64,000 nucleotides of DNA from Moesziomyces globuligerus (Eukaryota; Basidiomycota; Ustilaginomycetes; Ustilaginales; Ustilaginaceae). Of this stretch, positions 19,110-28,918 are shown one piece after another. The stretch spans positions 310,001 to 374,000 of the forward strand of contig JARVLF010000015.1 of assembly GCA_030849465.1 (NCBI GenBank), written 5' to 3'. Under the pieces are notes generated by a model, which worked only from the letters and a program-made list of their open reading frames with translations, was not told the origin of the DNA and did not search any database. The translations under genes were made by a program, and so were the position numbers. The first letter of the stretch is position 1, and every line of letters starts with the position of its first letter.

Positions 19110-21158
19110 TCATTGACGCTCAAACTGGTATCGTACGCGGTCGGCGGCGAGGTAAAAGAGCTGCGGAGGACGCTTAGGAGCGGCGCCGGCAACGCCGAGA
19201 GTACCGCCTTTCATCTGCTCCACCTGGTCGCCGACCTCGGCAGCCAGACGCCCGCCCTGCATCTCTGTCGGGAGGATGGTGAATCCAAGCGGGCCGCACT
19301 CGCAGTCGGGACAGAGCAGGTACTTGACGGTCAGCTCTTCGCCCGGCGTAAGCCCGAGCGAGAGGTGCGCCAGCAGAGAGCTCACGTCGTCGTCCGAGGC
19401 ATTCGAGTCGGAGCCGCTGCCACCGCGCTTGCGATCGCGCTTCTCCTTGGCCTTTTGCTCCTTGCGTCGCTCCTTCTCCTCGCGCTGGCGCTCCTTGTCT
19501 TCGCGCTTCTGCTTTTCGCGCGCCTCCTTCTCCTGCGCCTTGGTGCGCGGGGTGCTCAGCTCGACGCTGTTGCTCATCGAACTCGGTCCCGATGCACCGG
19601 TTGAGCCGAGCGGAGGAGACGTCGGATCGTTGCCGAGGGGCACGGTCCACTTCATGTCGCGCGAAAAGCCGACATTGTCAAATTGAAGCGGGCCGGCCAC
19701 CTGCCAGAAGCCCTTGACGGTGGTTAAGAGTCGCTTGGAGACGCCCGCGCTGGCCGGATGCAGGGGGAAGGCAGGCGCCTGTGGCGGCGACGGCGAGTTG
19801 GGCAGCTCCAAAGCCGGGTTGGAAAGGGGACCGCACTCCTTGCGCGTCCACTCGCCCGCCCCCTTGGCGAGGATGCAGCATCGGCAATTCTCCATGGGGC
19901 AGTAGAGCTTGGCGAGGTTGGTGCCGGATTCGCGGTCAACGAGACGCGCCTCGAGAGCCATGCCTGCATCTTCGGCGGGAGTCTTGGCGGCCACAGCCTG
20001 GCCGAGGATGGAAGTGTAGGTTTGACCAGGACTCTTGCCAGGCTGAGACTGCGCAGCGAGAGCTGCCATGATGGAAGCTTGGGACGGCATGCCGGCAGGC
20101 GAGGAGGGCGAGATGGGCGCAGGCGAGCTAGCCTTCGGAGTGATCGAAGCTGAGTTGATGGGCTTTGCACTCGGAGTAGGTGTTGGGGTGTCGGTGGTGA
20201 TCGTGTTGGTGGAAGCAGACGAACTCGGTGTGGGGGCTGGGATGGTAGGAGGCGGGTTGGTCGTCATCTTCAAGCCGGCAGAAGCTTCATCACTGGCCGA
20301 GGAGGTGCCCGAAACGGTGCGCGCGAGTCCGGAGCCAATGCGGCTGCCGGTTCCGCTGCTGGGAGTCGGGTAGACGCTGCGCCTCATCTCGAGCCACTGT
20401 CCGCTTCCGTACTGGACGTGACTGACGCACTGGATGCGGAATCCGACCTTCTTGTAGAGGCCAGTGAGCTCCTCGTGAGCGAGCAGGGCGAGAGTTTCAT
20501 AGCCGCGCTTGCCCTTTTCGCCCTCGGGACCCTTGCCCTCCTCGGCCTTGCGAACGCGAGCAATGTAGTTCTCGAGCATGCGGGTGGCCAGGCCCTTGCG
20601 CTGGAACTCGGGTGAGACAACGACCGAGTGGATGCAGACCATGTGGGCATCTTCGGAGGTGTCGTGCGTCGACATGGAGCGGAGGGTGAGTGCGGGAGCG
20701 GCGGTGCCGGTGATAAAGCCAACGATTCGGCGGCGCGGCTGACCGGAGACGGAGAGCGGGCCTGCGACCTTGGGCGGAGGCAGGGGAACAAATGCGCCTA
20801 GGAAGAGATGAGGAGCGGCGTCCTGACGCGAAAGAAGCCTCTGGTAGCTGGCAGCATCCTCGGGCGGATAGCCCTCCACTTCGAGGGCGTGGGCAGCGCG
20901 CACCTCCTCGGGACGGACATAATCGAAAACGAGATGGCGAGGGAGCGCCGAGGTAGAGTACGAAGGCGCCGAGCCTTTCTGGATGGAAGAAGAGCGCTTG
21001 TGGGAGCTGGAGGGCGGCGAGCGTTGCGATGACTGACTGACGCTGGAAGCAGTGGAGGAAGAGGAGTTTGAACGGGTGCTGGTGCGTCCGAGCGTGTTGG
21101 TGATGGTCTGGTAGAGCGTAGTGGAGTTCTGAGCCATGGAGCTCGGAGGCGGATGCAT
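19110..21158 (-). CDS. AANAT-like N-acetyltransferase fused to an Mss4/Dss4-like domain
   Basis: 682-residue protein joining two families. Residues 78-262 are a GNAT acetyltransferase of the arylalkylamine N-acetyltransferase type: FDYVRPEEVRAAHALEVEGYPPEDAAS at the start, and the acetyl-CoA loop VVVSPEFQRKGLATRML (179-195). A disordered Ser/Thr/Pro linker (265-385) follows. Residues about 400-682 resemble Mss4/Dss4, a zinc protein that binds nucleotide-free Rab GTPases. They include LYCPMENC (C420, C425), FWQVAGPLQFDNVGFSRD (484-501), CPDC (C616, C619) and a final strand LFYLAADRVRYQ. A highly charged Glu/Lys/Arg helix (540-578) is inserted inside the Mss4 fold. Single exon. Rab chaperone/exchange and amine acetylation are family-based inferences. 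An alternative start is Met8. Confidence 0.83.
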   Translation of the reverse strand: MHPPPSSMAQNSTTLYQTITNTLGRTSTRSNSSSSTASSVSQSSQRSPPSSSHKRSSSIQKGSAPSYSTSALPRHLVFDYVRPEEVRAAHALEVEGYPPEDAASYQRLLSRQDAAPHLFLGAFVPLPPPKVAGPLSVSGQPRRRIVGFITGTAAPALTLRSMSTHDTSEDAHMVCIHSVVVSPEFQRKGLATRMLENYIARVRKAEEGKGPEGEKGKRGYETLALLAHEELTGLYKKVGFRIQCVSHVQYGSGQWLEMRRSVYPTPSSGTGSRIGSGLARTVSGTSSASDEASAGLKMTTNPPPTIPAPTPSSSASTNTITTDTPTPTPSAKPINSASITPKASSPAPISPSSPAGMPSQASIMAALAAQSQPGKSPGQTYTSILGQAVAAKTPAEDAGMALEARLVDRESGTNLAKLYCPMENCRCCILAKGAGEWTRKECGPLSNPALELPNSPSPPQAPAFPLHPASAGVSKRLLTTVKGFWQVAGPLQFDNVGFSRDMKWTVPLGNDPTSPPLGSTGASGPSSMSNSVELSTPRTKAQEKEAREKQKREDKERQREEKERRKEQKAKEKRDRKRGGSGSDSNASDDDVSSLLAHLSLGLTPGEELTVKYLLCPDCECGPLGFTILPTEMQGGRLAAEVGDQVEQMKGGTLGVAGAAPKRPPQLFYLAADRVRYQFERQ

Positions 21159-23122
21159 GATGGGCAGTTTGAGCTAGGGTATGCTTGTGGCCTCGTGTCT
21201 GTGTGCTGAGTGCGATCGGATGAGACCGCTATGTCGAGTGCGCGGGCGAGGCGCGGTGAGAACGAGGCGCGGTGAGAAACGATAATGGTAGTGAGCCTAT
21301 GGAAAGAGTGTGGCCATGTTCGCGGCAACGACCTGAACGAAGAATGCTGTAGAAGGCGAGCTCATGCGTTGCGCTTTGCCGTCAGTGTAGATATGGTGGT
21401 GATGATCCTTGATCAGGGCAAAGGTACGATCGAGAGAGGGGAGCATTCGGAGGTGAGGACCGGCCAACGAGAGGTTAGCAAGAGCGGACCGCTATGCCAG
21501 ATTATCGTTGGCGTAGGCTGCTGCTGCAGTTGTGTCGTTCGGCGGCTTTGGTTGGCTGCAGAGCACCGTCGTCAGTGAATTAGCCGTGGCCGATAGGGAA
21601 CTGTCTGGGCTCCCTTGAGTCTTCCGCCCTGAGCCCAGGTTGCCGAGGTCTGATCTGATTTCGAGGTTTGATTTGGCTGCGCCGTCGGTGCCAGGCAGTC
21701 AGGCAGAGCCAGGCACGGGTGCAGTGAGAGTGGCGACCTGTGGGCCAATTACTCGTCACTTTTTTTAATATTTTTCGGCAGCTCGAGCATGCGCTCCAGC
21801 TCGCGTCAACGTGGGCGCGCAAGGGCCCTGCTGCCAAAATAGTCAGGGGGTGCAGCCCCGCTGATCCCCTCCCAAGCGACTCCACTTCGCCGGCACTGTA
21901 TCCCTCTTCGACCTCGACCTCACCCTCGCCCTCGTGTACCTCTTTGTATCGTGTTGGGAGAGCGCAAAGCTATGGCAAACGGTCGATGACAAGTCATCTG
22001 CGCCTCGATCGTAAACCTTTGCGAAAAAGCAGCGAGCTCGGTGGGCCGAATCCACGCTCGGCTCAATCTCGGCGCCGCTCCCTCAGGGCTGGAACCGTTT
22101 TGGCATTTTTCGGGATTCCCGCCTGTCTCTCTCTCTGCTTCGGCGCAACCAAAGCGCAAATAGGTCTCACCCCGGCTCGCATTTCCTCGCGCTGTTGTTG
22201 GTTTTCCAGCCTTTCATGACGGTCTGAGTCTCAATTGCCTCGACCTTGGCACCTTCGCCCCCGCCTTGGCTCGCTCCACCTCGCCATCCTTGCGCTTCCC
22301 CGCGCTTCATGCCCTGACTTCTTCCGAGCCATCCGATCGCAGACGCACACCGAAGCTGCGGCCTTCTTCCGCTCGCTGCTCCGTGCGCGTTGTTCCAGTC
22401 CCACACCTCTGCCGAGGTTCAGGTCACGATGCCACCCACCGGCGACGTAGAGTCCAAGAGGCCAGAAGCCCCGCTGCCCTTCGCGGCGTGAGAATGCCAA
22501 GACGGACGCTCCGCCTCCGTCCGTGGGACTCCCTCGGGCCTGACGGCTAGCAAGCCTTTCCTGGGCTTCGCTCCGCTCGGGATGAATGCTCACACGAGCA
22601 AGGCGTCGATCGTGTTCCATGCAGCATCCAGCCAAGCCATTCGGATGCATGCCTCGAGCCTGCTGATCAATTTGTGGGGGAAGTCTTGACTTCACAACAT
22701 GGTCACATGTTGTGGGCTCGCTTGGCCTGCGGCGTCTCTTCTCCCACATCGGACGGCTCTTTCCGTTTCCATTTGACCGCCACGTGCTTTGCACAAAATG
22801 ATCGGGCCATCGTCCCATCGGGCATTTGTCCGACCCCTTGTGCCGATCAGGGCCCCATTCCATAACCGGTGTATGCGCGTCATGGTTGTCGTCGTTGATG
22901 CGCACGAGCTGCAGCTGCGCCTCCGAGTGGCTTTCCTGTGGCTGTGAGCGGTGCCTAAAATTCCAGCCGCATGTGGAGGCTTGGTGTTGGCTTGCAGCAC
23001 GGCCCATCTCGAACCATGCCAACCACGGTCTAGGCCGGCAAGTGCGGCAACGGCCGACATGGCGAGAAGATAGCGAAGAAACACACCGCAGTCGGCTCTC
23101 GTTGGGTGAGCAGGCGATGGGC
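21159..23122. other. Divergent intergenic region upstream of the GH5 gene
   Basis: About 2 kb without a supported gene. A direct repeat (CGAGGCGCGGTGAGAA, two copies) lies near 21246-21278. An AT-rich patch (seven or more T followed by AATATTTTT) lies near 21760-21777, unusual in this GC-rich DNA. A TCTCTCTC run lies near 22129. A 341-residue frame on the minus strand (22231-23256) lacks protein-like composition and runs into the start of the GH5 gene. Confidence 0.5.
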
Positions 23123-23129
23123 TTATAAT
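23123..23129 (+). promoter_or_regulatory. TATA-like box of the GH5 gene
   Basis: TTATAAT about 70 bases upstream of the GH5 start codon, at a plausible core-promoter distance. Inferred from position. Confidence 0.4.
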
Positions 23130-23197
23130 CCGAGCCGGAGCTGCTTCCTTGCGCATTCACCATCATCGTGAGAGCACGTCCGGTCCGATCCTTCAAG

Positions 23198-24823
23198 ATG
23201 AAGAAATTCCTCGGAAAGGTCCAGCAGGGCATCAACAAGTTCGACCAGGATCGCAAAGGCGGGCAGCAGTTCTTTGCTCAAGCCGCCTTCGACGCTCCCC
23301 CTCCGACCTCGGTGGACAGCCCGCCGACGCGCCGTGACATCTATCGACACCGCAAGCAGCGCGGAGTCAACCTTGGCTCGTGGTTCTCTCTCGAATCATG
23401 GCTCACTCCTTCGCTCTTCCGGAAGGCTCGGGATCCCAAGGCGAGCGAGCTTGATGTCGTCGCAGCCATGGACCCCAACGAAGCCAGAGCCATGCTGGAA
23501 AACCACTGGGACAACTTCATCAACGCAGGCGACCTTCAGTGGATGGTCGACCATGGCATCAACACCGTCCGCATCCCCGTCGGCTACTTCCACTTCCTCG
23601 CTGGCCATCCAGATGAGAACGTTCGAGCCCTTCTCAAGGACACCGACTACGAAAAGTACGCGCCTATCTACAGCGGTGCCTTCAGTCGAATCCAGCGCGC
23701 CATCGAGTTCACGGCCGAGCGCAATGTGGGTGTGCTCGTCGACCTCCACGGTGCACCCGGCGGTCAGAACGCCGACGGCCACTGCGGTGTCAGCGACGGC
23801 AAAGCAGCCCTCTGGAACTCTTCCAGCAACCAGCAAAAGACCATCGAGATCCTCAAGGCGATGGCAGCCGAGTACTCCCGCTTTGAAAACGTCGTTGGGC
23901 TCGAGCTCATCAACGAACCTAAGAACTCGGGCTCGCTCTCGTCTTTCTACGACCAGGCGATCGCCCAAGTGCGCTCAGTCTCGCCCGAAGCAGCGGCACT
24001 GCCGCTCTACCTCGGAGATGCATGGGACACCAACTACTACACGGGCTACGTCGGCCAGCGCGTAGGAGCGAACAACTTCCTGGTGACCGACCATCATCTC
24101 TACCGCTGCTTCACCCAGGAGGACGCCCAGACACGCGTCGAAGACCATGCTCGTAAGCTCCACCCTGGCACCTCACCGCTCCCTATCAACACTGATGGTT
24201 GCGGAGAGACATCGGCATGGCTTCAGGGTATGTCGAACAAGTGTGGCGGATCGCTCATCATCGGCGAGTGGAGCGCTGCCCTCAACCCGGGTTCGCTGCA
24301 GCATCTCAGCGGCGATGAACAGCAGCGGGCTGCCAAGGCAGAGTATGCGTTCAACGAGTGGAAGACCTTTGACAAGTTCTGCGCAGGCTACTTCTTCTGG
24401 ACGCTCAAGAAGGAAGGCGAAGCCGACACTGGCTGGGGCTTCTACTCGGCCGTCGAGCGCGGTGTCATGCCCCAGCACCTTGATCCGCACCGCGGACAGC
24501 GTAAGCCAGTCCAGGAGCTCGAGGGCGCGCGTCAACCCGCCCAGGACTCGGCGCTGTCGAGCCACGCAGGCTACTGGGACCAGCAGAAAGGCGGCCCGTA
24601 CGAGCACTGGCGCTTTGCCGAGGGCTTCAATCTCGCCTGGACCGACTCGATCGAGTTCCTCAAAGCCAACGAGTCCAACGAAATCGGCTTCACAGGTCAG
24701 TGGCAGAAGACCAGGACAGCTGCGCATGCACTGGCCAAGGGCCAGGACAGCAAGATGATTTGGGAGTTCGAGCACGGCTATAATCAGGGCCTCGCGGGCT
24801 TCAAGTCCGCCCTCTACCGCTGA
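23198..24823 (+). CDS. GH5 exo-beta-1,3-glucanase-like protein without signal peptide
   Basis: 541-residue glycoside hydrolase family 5 protein related to exo-1,3-beta-glucanases. Seen in order: RGVNLGSWFSLESWLTPSLF (the exoglucanase N-terminal signature), TVRIPVGYFHF, VDLHGAPGGQN, the acid/base glutamate in ELINEPKN, HHLYRCF, and the nucleophile glutamate in IIGEWSAAL, then FFWTLKKE. The catalytic set is complete. It starts with a basic amphipathic segment (MKKFLGKVQQGINKFDQD) and no secretion signal, unlike wall-remodelling exoglucanases. This fits the intracellular branch that includes yeast YBR056W, reported in the mitochondrial intermembrane space. A C-terminal extension with DSIEFLK and HGYNQGLAGF follows. 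The frame reaches 23168, but that codon is GTG. The next gene starts 261 bases downstream on the same strand. Confidence 0.9.
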   Translation: MKKFLGKVQQGINKFDQDRKGGQQFFAQAAFDAPPPTSVDSPPTRRDIYRHRKQRGVNLGSWFSLESWLTPSLFRKARDPKASELDVVAAMDPNEARAMLENHWDNFINAGDLQWMVDHGINTVRIPVGYFHFLAGHPDENVRALLKDTDYEKYAPIYSGAFSRIQRAIEFTAERNVGVLVDLHGAPGGQNADGHCGVSDGKAALWNSSSNQQKTIEILKAMAAEYSRFENVVGLELINEPKNSGSLSSFYDQAIAQVRSVSPEAAALPLYLGDAWDTNYYTGYVGQRVGANNFLVTDHHLYRCFTQEDAQTRVEDHARKLHPGTSPLPINTDGCGETSAWLQGMSNKCGGSLIIGEWSAALNPGSLQHLSGDEQQRAAKAEYAFNEWKTFDKFCAGYFFWTLKKEGEADTGWGFYSAVERGVMPQHLDPHRGQRKPVQELEGARQPAQDSALSSHAGYWDQQKGGPYEHWRFAEGFNLAWTDSIEFLKANESNEIGFTGQWQKTRTAAHALAKGQDSKMIWEFEHGYNQGLAGFKSALYR

Positions 24824-25084
24824 TTTCATATCGCCCCGCTTCGCAGGATGGAATGTCGCATCGGAATCGTCGTCTCCTCTGGAATCGATCACATCTCGTG
24901 TTGTCTGTCTCGTGTGCAGCCGAAAGGAGCCAGCATGAAATGTGCATATTCGGACCTGAAAATTGGCTCTGCGCCCGGATAGACGTGAATAGCCGAAGTC
25001 TTCCGCCAGACCCTTTATGAGTCGTGGTCGTGGCTGCGATGCCCCACGTAGCTTCTCCTTCGACCGTCAACTTGACCTTCCGGC

Positions 25085-26175
25085 ATGTCTTCATCAAACC
25101 CTCCTCCTACGACGCTGAGCTACGTAAGCGGGAGCTCAGATCCTGAGCAGCAACTCGACCTATACCTTCCTGCGGGGCAGACACCCGCCGGCCTTGTGGT
25201 GTTCATCCATGGTGGAGCCTGGCGGACTGGATCTCGCAAGGACCATGCGGATCTGGCCAACTTCCTCTGTGCTCAAGGCAAGGCGGTCGCGGTGATCGAC
25301 TACAGGCTCTCCGTCAAGGATGATCGGGGGCTTCCGAAGCATATCCACCCTGTGCACGTGCAGGATGTCAATGCGGCCCTCGCTTTCCTGCGCACACGCA
25401 AGGACGTTCCGAGCAGTGACTGGGTCGTCGTAGGTCATTCCATCGGAGCATGGCTCACCCTCGCTGCTATCATCGACACGCCTGCCAGCTCAGATGCTGC
25501 TCGATATCCAGCCCCCATGCCGCTGCCTGATAGTGCTGCCAGGGACTGCATCAAGACCTGTGTCCTCGTCGTAAGTCCAGCGCCTTCGCCCCATGCCCAG
25601 CCAGGCCGAGACTGACATTCTGTTGCCACTATCATCACAGGACGGCATCTTCTCGGTCGCCGACCTGCTCAAAGAGTACCCTGACTACGAGGGTTTTGTC
25701 GCACAAGCCTTCTTGCCGCAACCTGGACCGGCGAGCTACGACGTTGTGTCGTGTGAGAACTGGCCGCTGGCACTGGACGGCAAGCATCTGCACGTCTGGC
25801 ACTCGCGCGACGACGAACTTCTCTCGTTTAAACAGAGCCTCGACATCATCATCCATCTCGACAAGCGGCTCTCCTGCGTGTCCGCAACCCCCGCCCCTGT
25901 CGATATCCCGCAAGACGGCAAAGCTAGCACCACGGTCGTTGACGGCGAGAAGAGACTGCTTGCTACCATTTACGCCAACACCACCATCCGAAACTCGGAT
26001 CGTCTTCAGGCAGACCTCACCAGTCTCACCGTAAGTCTCTTCGCTGCGGGTCTATCTGTTGATGTGGCGCACCTTCTCACGCTGACGCTGCTTCTGCTAC
26101 CGTGTCGATCTTCAGGGCGCACACGACGATCTGCTGCACACGGAGACTTTTTGGAATCTGCTCCTCAAACTCTAA
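25085..26175 (+). CDS. BNA7: Kynurenine formamidase-like alpha/beta hydrolase (three exons)
   Basis: Exons 25085-25570, 25641-26030 and 26116-26175, with introns of 70 and 85 bases (both GTAAGT..CAG) and phase-0 junctions, giving 311 residues. Kynurenine formamidase hydrolyses N-formylkynurenine to kynurenine in tryptophan breakdown and de novo NAD synthesis. Visible elements are the oxyanion-hole motif HGGAW (42-46), the nucleophile elbow GHSIG with Ser119, an Asp in HSRDDE (219 or 220), and catalytic His295 in GAHDD, supplied by the 19-residue last exon. The last exon ends FWNLLLKL, a typical helix after the catalytic His in Bna7-type enzymes. Other small alpha/beta hydrolases share this layout, so the substrate is inferred. 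Splicing is needed to complete the catalytic triad. Confidence 0.83.
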
Positions 26176-26476
26176 GTGCAGCATGGAAATGACATAGATT
26201 CGGACTGATGCATAGAGAAGGAGGCCCCGCGAGAAGAATGGTGTCGACATGTATGGCCTTCTCACGATCTAGAAGTGCGCCGCCATCAGCAGTCGGCTTC
26301 GAGGCATCAACGAGGCTGCGGAACTGTTGCTCTCGGAGCACCTGAGGCGCTGTGCGCCCGGGAGACGACACCTTCGCTCTGCAGCTCTGCTGACGATGCA
26401 CGTCCCCGGGTCCACTTCCGCCTGGAATAGCGCCGTCTTTAGGAGGATCTCGTTTTCGAAGGACTTCGTCGTCGCG
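26176..26476. other. Short convergent intergenic region
   Basis: The 301 bp between the hydrolase stop and the stop of the secreted orphan contain no recognisable feature. Confidence 0.5.
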
Positions 26477-28180
26477 CTAATGCTTCCCGGGTGGTGGGAT
26501 AGGTCCAGAGCAATCTTGACCCTGACCGGACGTGCAGGACGGCTTGTCTGTTGGGTCGCCGCCTTGGCTAGACGTTCCTTGCGACTGTCGCTTCTCCTTC
26601 TTGAGAGGCGGGCTCACATGTTCGAGGGGAAGGATCTCGCTGGTGGCGTCAGATGATGCTTGCTTGCCGCTGCTGCCATCAATGTCCTTCTTTCGCCTCG
26701 GAGGCAGGACTTCCGATTGCGTTGCGAGACAGATTGCACCAGGAGGGCATTGCGAAGGGCCAGACTCGCCGTTGGGCTCGAGCGAATCGTCCGAGCCATC
26801 ATCACGCGGCTCGAAAGCGTCGTGTTTGCCCAAATCCTCAGGCTTCTTGGGGACGCCATTCGCATCGGCTTCGTCGAGCTCGTCCTTGACAGGAACCGTG
26901 CCAGGGAAGCCGCGACCGTTGGTCTCTGTGACTGCGACCGAAGCGCCCTTGCCGCGTGCGTCAAATTTGCCGAGCGTGACGCGGTCGATGGAGAAGACGG
27001 CACCTTTGTACTCGACGCCCGAGCTGTTCTTGAGGGCGTAGCGGCTCTTTTCCTTCCTGTGCACGTTGGTGGAATGGGCCTGACCGTGGCACTGCACATC
27101 GGGAGTGGTATGCTCGTCGATCTCGTCGACCTCGATCTCGATCTTCTCGTACAGCACCGTGTGCTTCTGCTCGCCAGCAGGACATTCGGCACAGTAGTAC
27201 TCGGCCCTCCAGAACGACATGCCAGTCGAGAGATCCAGGTGCGTTTGGTCCACTGGCTTGCCGTGCTTGTCGTAGATAATTTGACTCCACACGCCTTGCT
27301 TCTCGTCGCTACGGACGAGCTCGAAGTACAGCTTGGAGCCCGGCTCCTGAGCTGCCTTGTGGGCATCGGTAGGGACCACGTTGGTCACCTGCTTCTCGCG
27401 CTTCACCGTGTCGACACACACGGCCCCTTGCGGCATCGTGGTCGTCGTGACCAAAGCTGAGGCAGTTTGGTCGACATCGTACTTGCCGCCGTCGCGCTTG
27501 GACACGTAGATGGGATACTTCATGGCGTCGTTCATCGAGGGAGGGTCGTCTGCGCTACGAACGCGGCGCTTGCCAAATTTGCGGTCGCCCTTAGGCTCCT
27601 TGCTCTCGGTGGGGTCGAGAAGGGCCGAATGTGGCACGACGTAGGGTCGGGTGGCACATGCCTCGCCGTGACGTGCGAGCGTCTTGGCACAGGCGCCCTT
27701 GTTGGGGTTCTGATCCGAGTACAGACCCGAGGTCGCCTTGACCACAGTACCGCGAACAGATTCCGACGAGGCCTCCGTCGTGGCGCCGCTCTCATCGTGA
27801 TCAATCAGCATCGTCATCTCGTAGCGGATGCGCTTGATGCTGACTGAATCGTGACCAAGTGCACAGTGAGCACGATTGTCAGCTTGAGCTGCCTGTGCGG
27901 CGGGGACAGCGATATCGGAGGCTTCCAAGAGAGTCTCGGCCTGGGTAGGGGTGTGAAGGTCATCGCCGATCAGCTTGAGCACAGCCTGCTGGGGCACCTT
28001 GACCTTGGTCAGGTCGATCGGTGTAGCGTTCTTTCCAGCGGCACCCTTGCTCTGGGAGAAGCTGTCACCGTCTCGGGCTTTCAGATGCTGCTCGATGGGG
28101 TCGAGCGAGGCGGCGACACTGAGCGAGAGCGACACCATGGCCACCAGGGCTGCGGTGGCAGCAGTTTGTGAGAAGCGCAT
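26477..28180 (-). CDS. Predicted secreted protein of unknown function
   Basis: 567-residue protein starting with a clear signal peptide: MRFSQT, a hydrophobic core (AALVAMVSLSLSV), and a likely cleavage near residues 23-26. I do not recognise the family. The mature part is hydrophilic, with a dozen or so Cys scattered rather than in a compact domain, several dibasic sites that could be Kex2 targets (KRRVR, SKRD, EKRQSQ), and a Gly/Ser/Asp-rich C-terminal third ending in a Pro/Gly tail. Recognisable blocks include KYPIYVSKRDGG, SGMSFWRAEYYCAECP and VEYKGAVFSIDRVTLGKFDARG, which look like beta-rich folded segments around residues 215-400. The frame extends upstream to 28420, but the ATG at 28180 gives the signal peptide and lies about 75 bases after a TATA-like box. 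Secretion is a strong inference; a host-interaction role is only a hypothesis. Confidence 0.78.
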   Translation of the reverse strand: MRFSQTAATAALVAMVSLSLSVAASLDPIEQHLKARDGDSFSQSKGAAGKNATPIDLTKVKVPQQAVLKLIGDDLHTPTQAETLLEASDIAVPAAQAAQADNRAHCALGHDSVSIKRIRYEMTMLIDHDESGATTEASSESVRGTVVKATSGLYSDQNPNKGACAKTLARHGEACATRPYVVPHSALLDPTESKEPKGDRKFGKRRVRSADDPPSMNDAMKYPIYVSKRDGGKYDVDQTASALVTTTTMPQGAVCVDTVKREKQVTNVVPTDAHKAAQEPGSKLYFELVRSDEKQGVWSQIIYDKHGKPVDQTHLDLSTGMSFWRAEYYCAECPAGEQKHTVLYEKIEIEVDEIDEHTTPDVQCHGQAHSTNVHRKEKSRYALKNSSGVEYKGAVFSIDRVTLGKFDARGKGASVAVTETNGRGFPGTVPVKDELDEADANGVPKKPEDLGKHDAFEPRDDGSDDSLEPNGESGPSQCPPGAICLATQSEVLPPRRKKDIDGSSGKQASSDATSEILPLEHVSPPLKKEKRQSQGTSSQGGDPTDKPSCTSGQGQDCSGPIPPPGKH

Positions 28181-28253
28181 AGTGAAAAGAGTATGGGAGG
28201 GAGAGAGACTTGAGCGATAAGCGAAAGGGGACTTGTCCGCAGACGGGTCGCGT

Positions 28254-28259
28254 CTTATA
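28254..28259 (-). promoter_or_regulatory. TATA-like box of the secreted protein gene
   Basis: TATAAG on the minus strand, about 75 bases upstream of the start codon. Consistent with a regulated promoter; inferred from sequence and distance. Confidence 0.42.
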
Positions 28260-28918
28260 CACGGGTCCTCACGGCCGCTTGACGGTATCAGCGATGTCCC
28301 CACTGTATGAAGGGTCTGCCCCACCACAAGCCGAGCCTCGACGGTACCCTTATCAGAACAGCCACATTGTGTGAAGCAGAGTGATGCTGTGGGACCGGAA
28401 TCCCACACGTAGGATGCCATTGATTCTCGAAGTGGACCAGATCCAGTACAGACACAGTTGAGCCATCAACCCGCGGCGGGTCCGTCTCCTGGGCGATATG
28501 AGAAAAGGCGCACCCTTCATAAGATACAGCATTCAGCAACACGGCTCACGCCCCGTGCATTTCGCTATCGTGGCAAAGTCTCACGCCACCAGGCACAGCC
28601 TTCATCGTGTCACCGAGATGGTGAGGTGCTTCATACGCGTGTCGACAGGCGGTGGGCGTCCAGCTTGTGAAGGCGCACAGACCCTCAGGATTTTTGGACT
28701 TCACTTTTTTTTGAGACTTTCGCCTTGCAGCTTTATTTTCACCACCATCACCTCCCTTTATCGAACAGTCACACCCGGGTCTCGTTCCTGATCGTGCCTC
28801 AGACAGCCTACTACTACAGCCCGCTTCGACAATTCGGGCACAGCTTTCTTTCATCTTCGCCGCGGTCGCGTGTGCCTTGTACTGGATCCACTCATATCGT
28901 CCTCGTTCGAACGAAAAC
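28260..28918. other. Divergent promoter region, secreted protein / thioesterase
   Basis: Shared intergenic DNA between divergent genes. A run of eight T near 28706 and a CT-rich stretch before the thioesterase look like leader sequence. No gene seen. Confidence 0.45.

Noticed and set aside
22231..23256. 341-codon minus-strand frame upstream of GH5
   Set aside because: Composition is that of translated non-coding DNA, no motif is present, and it overlaps the GH5 start and its TATA-like box.
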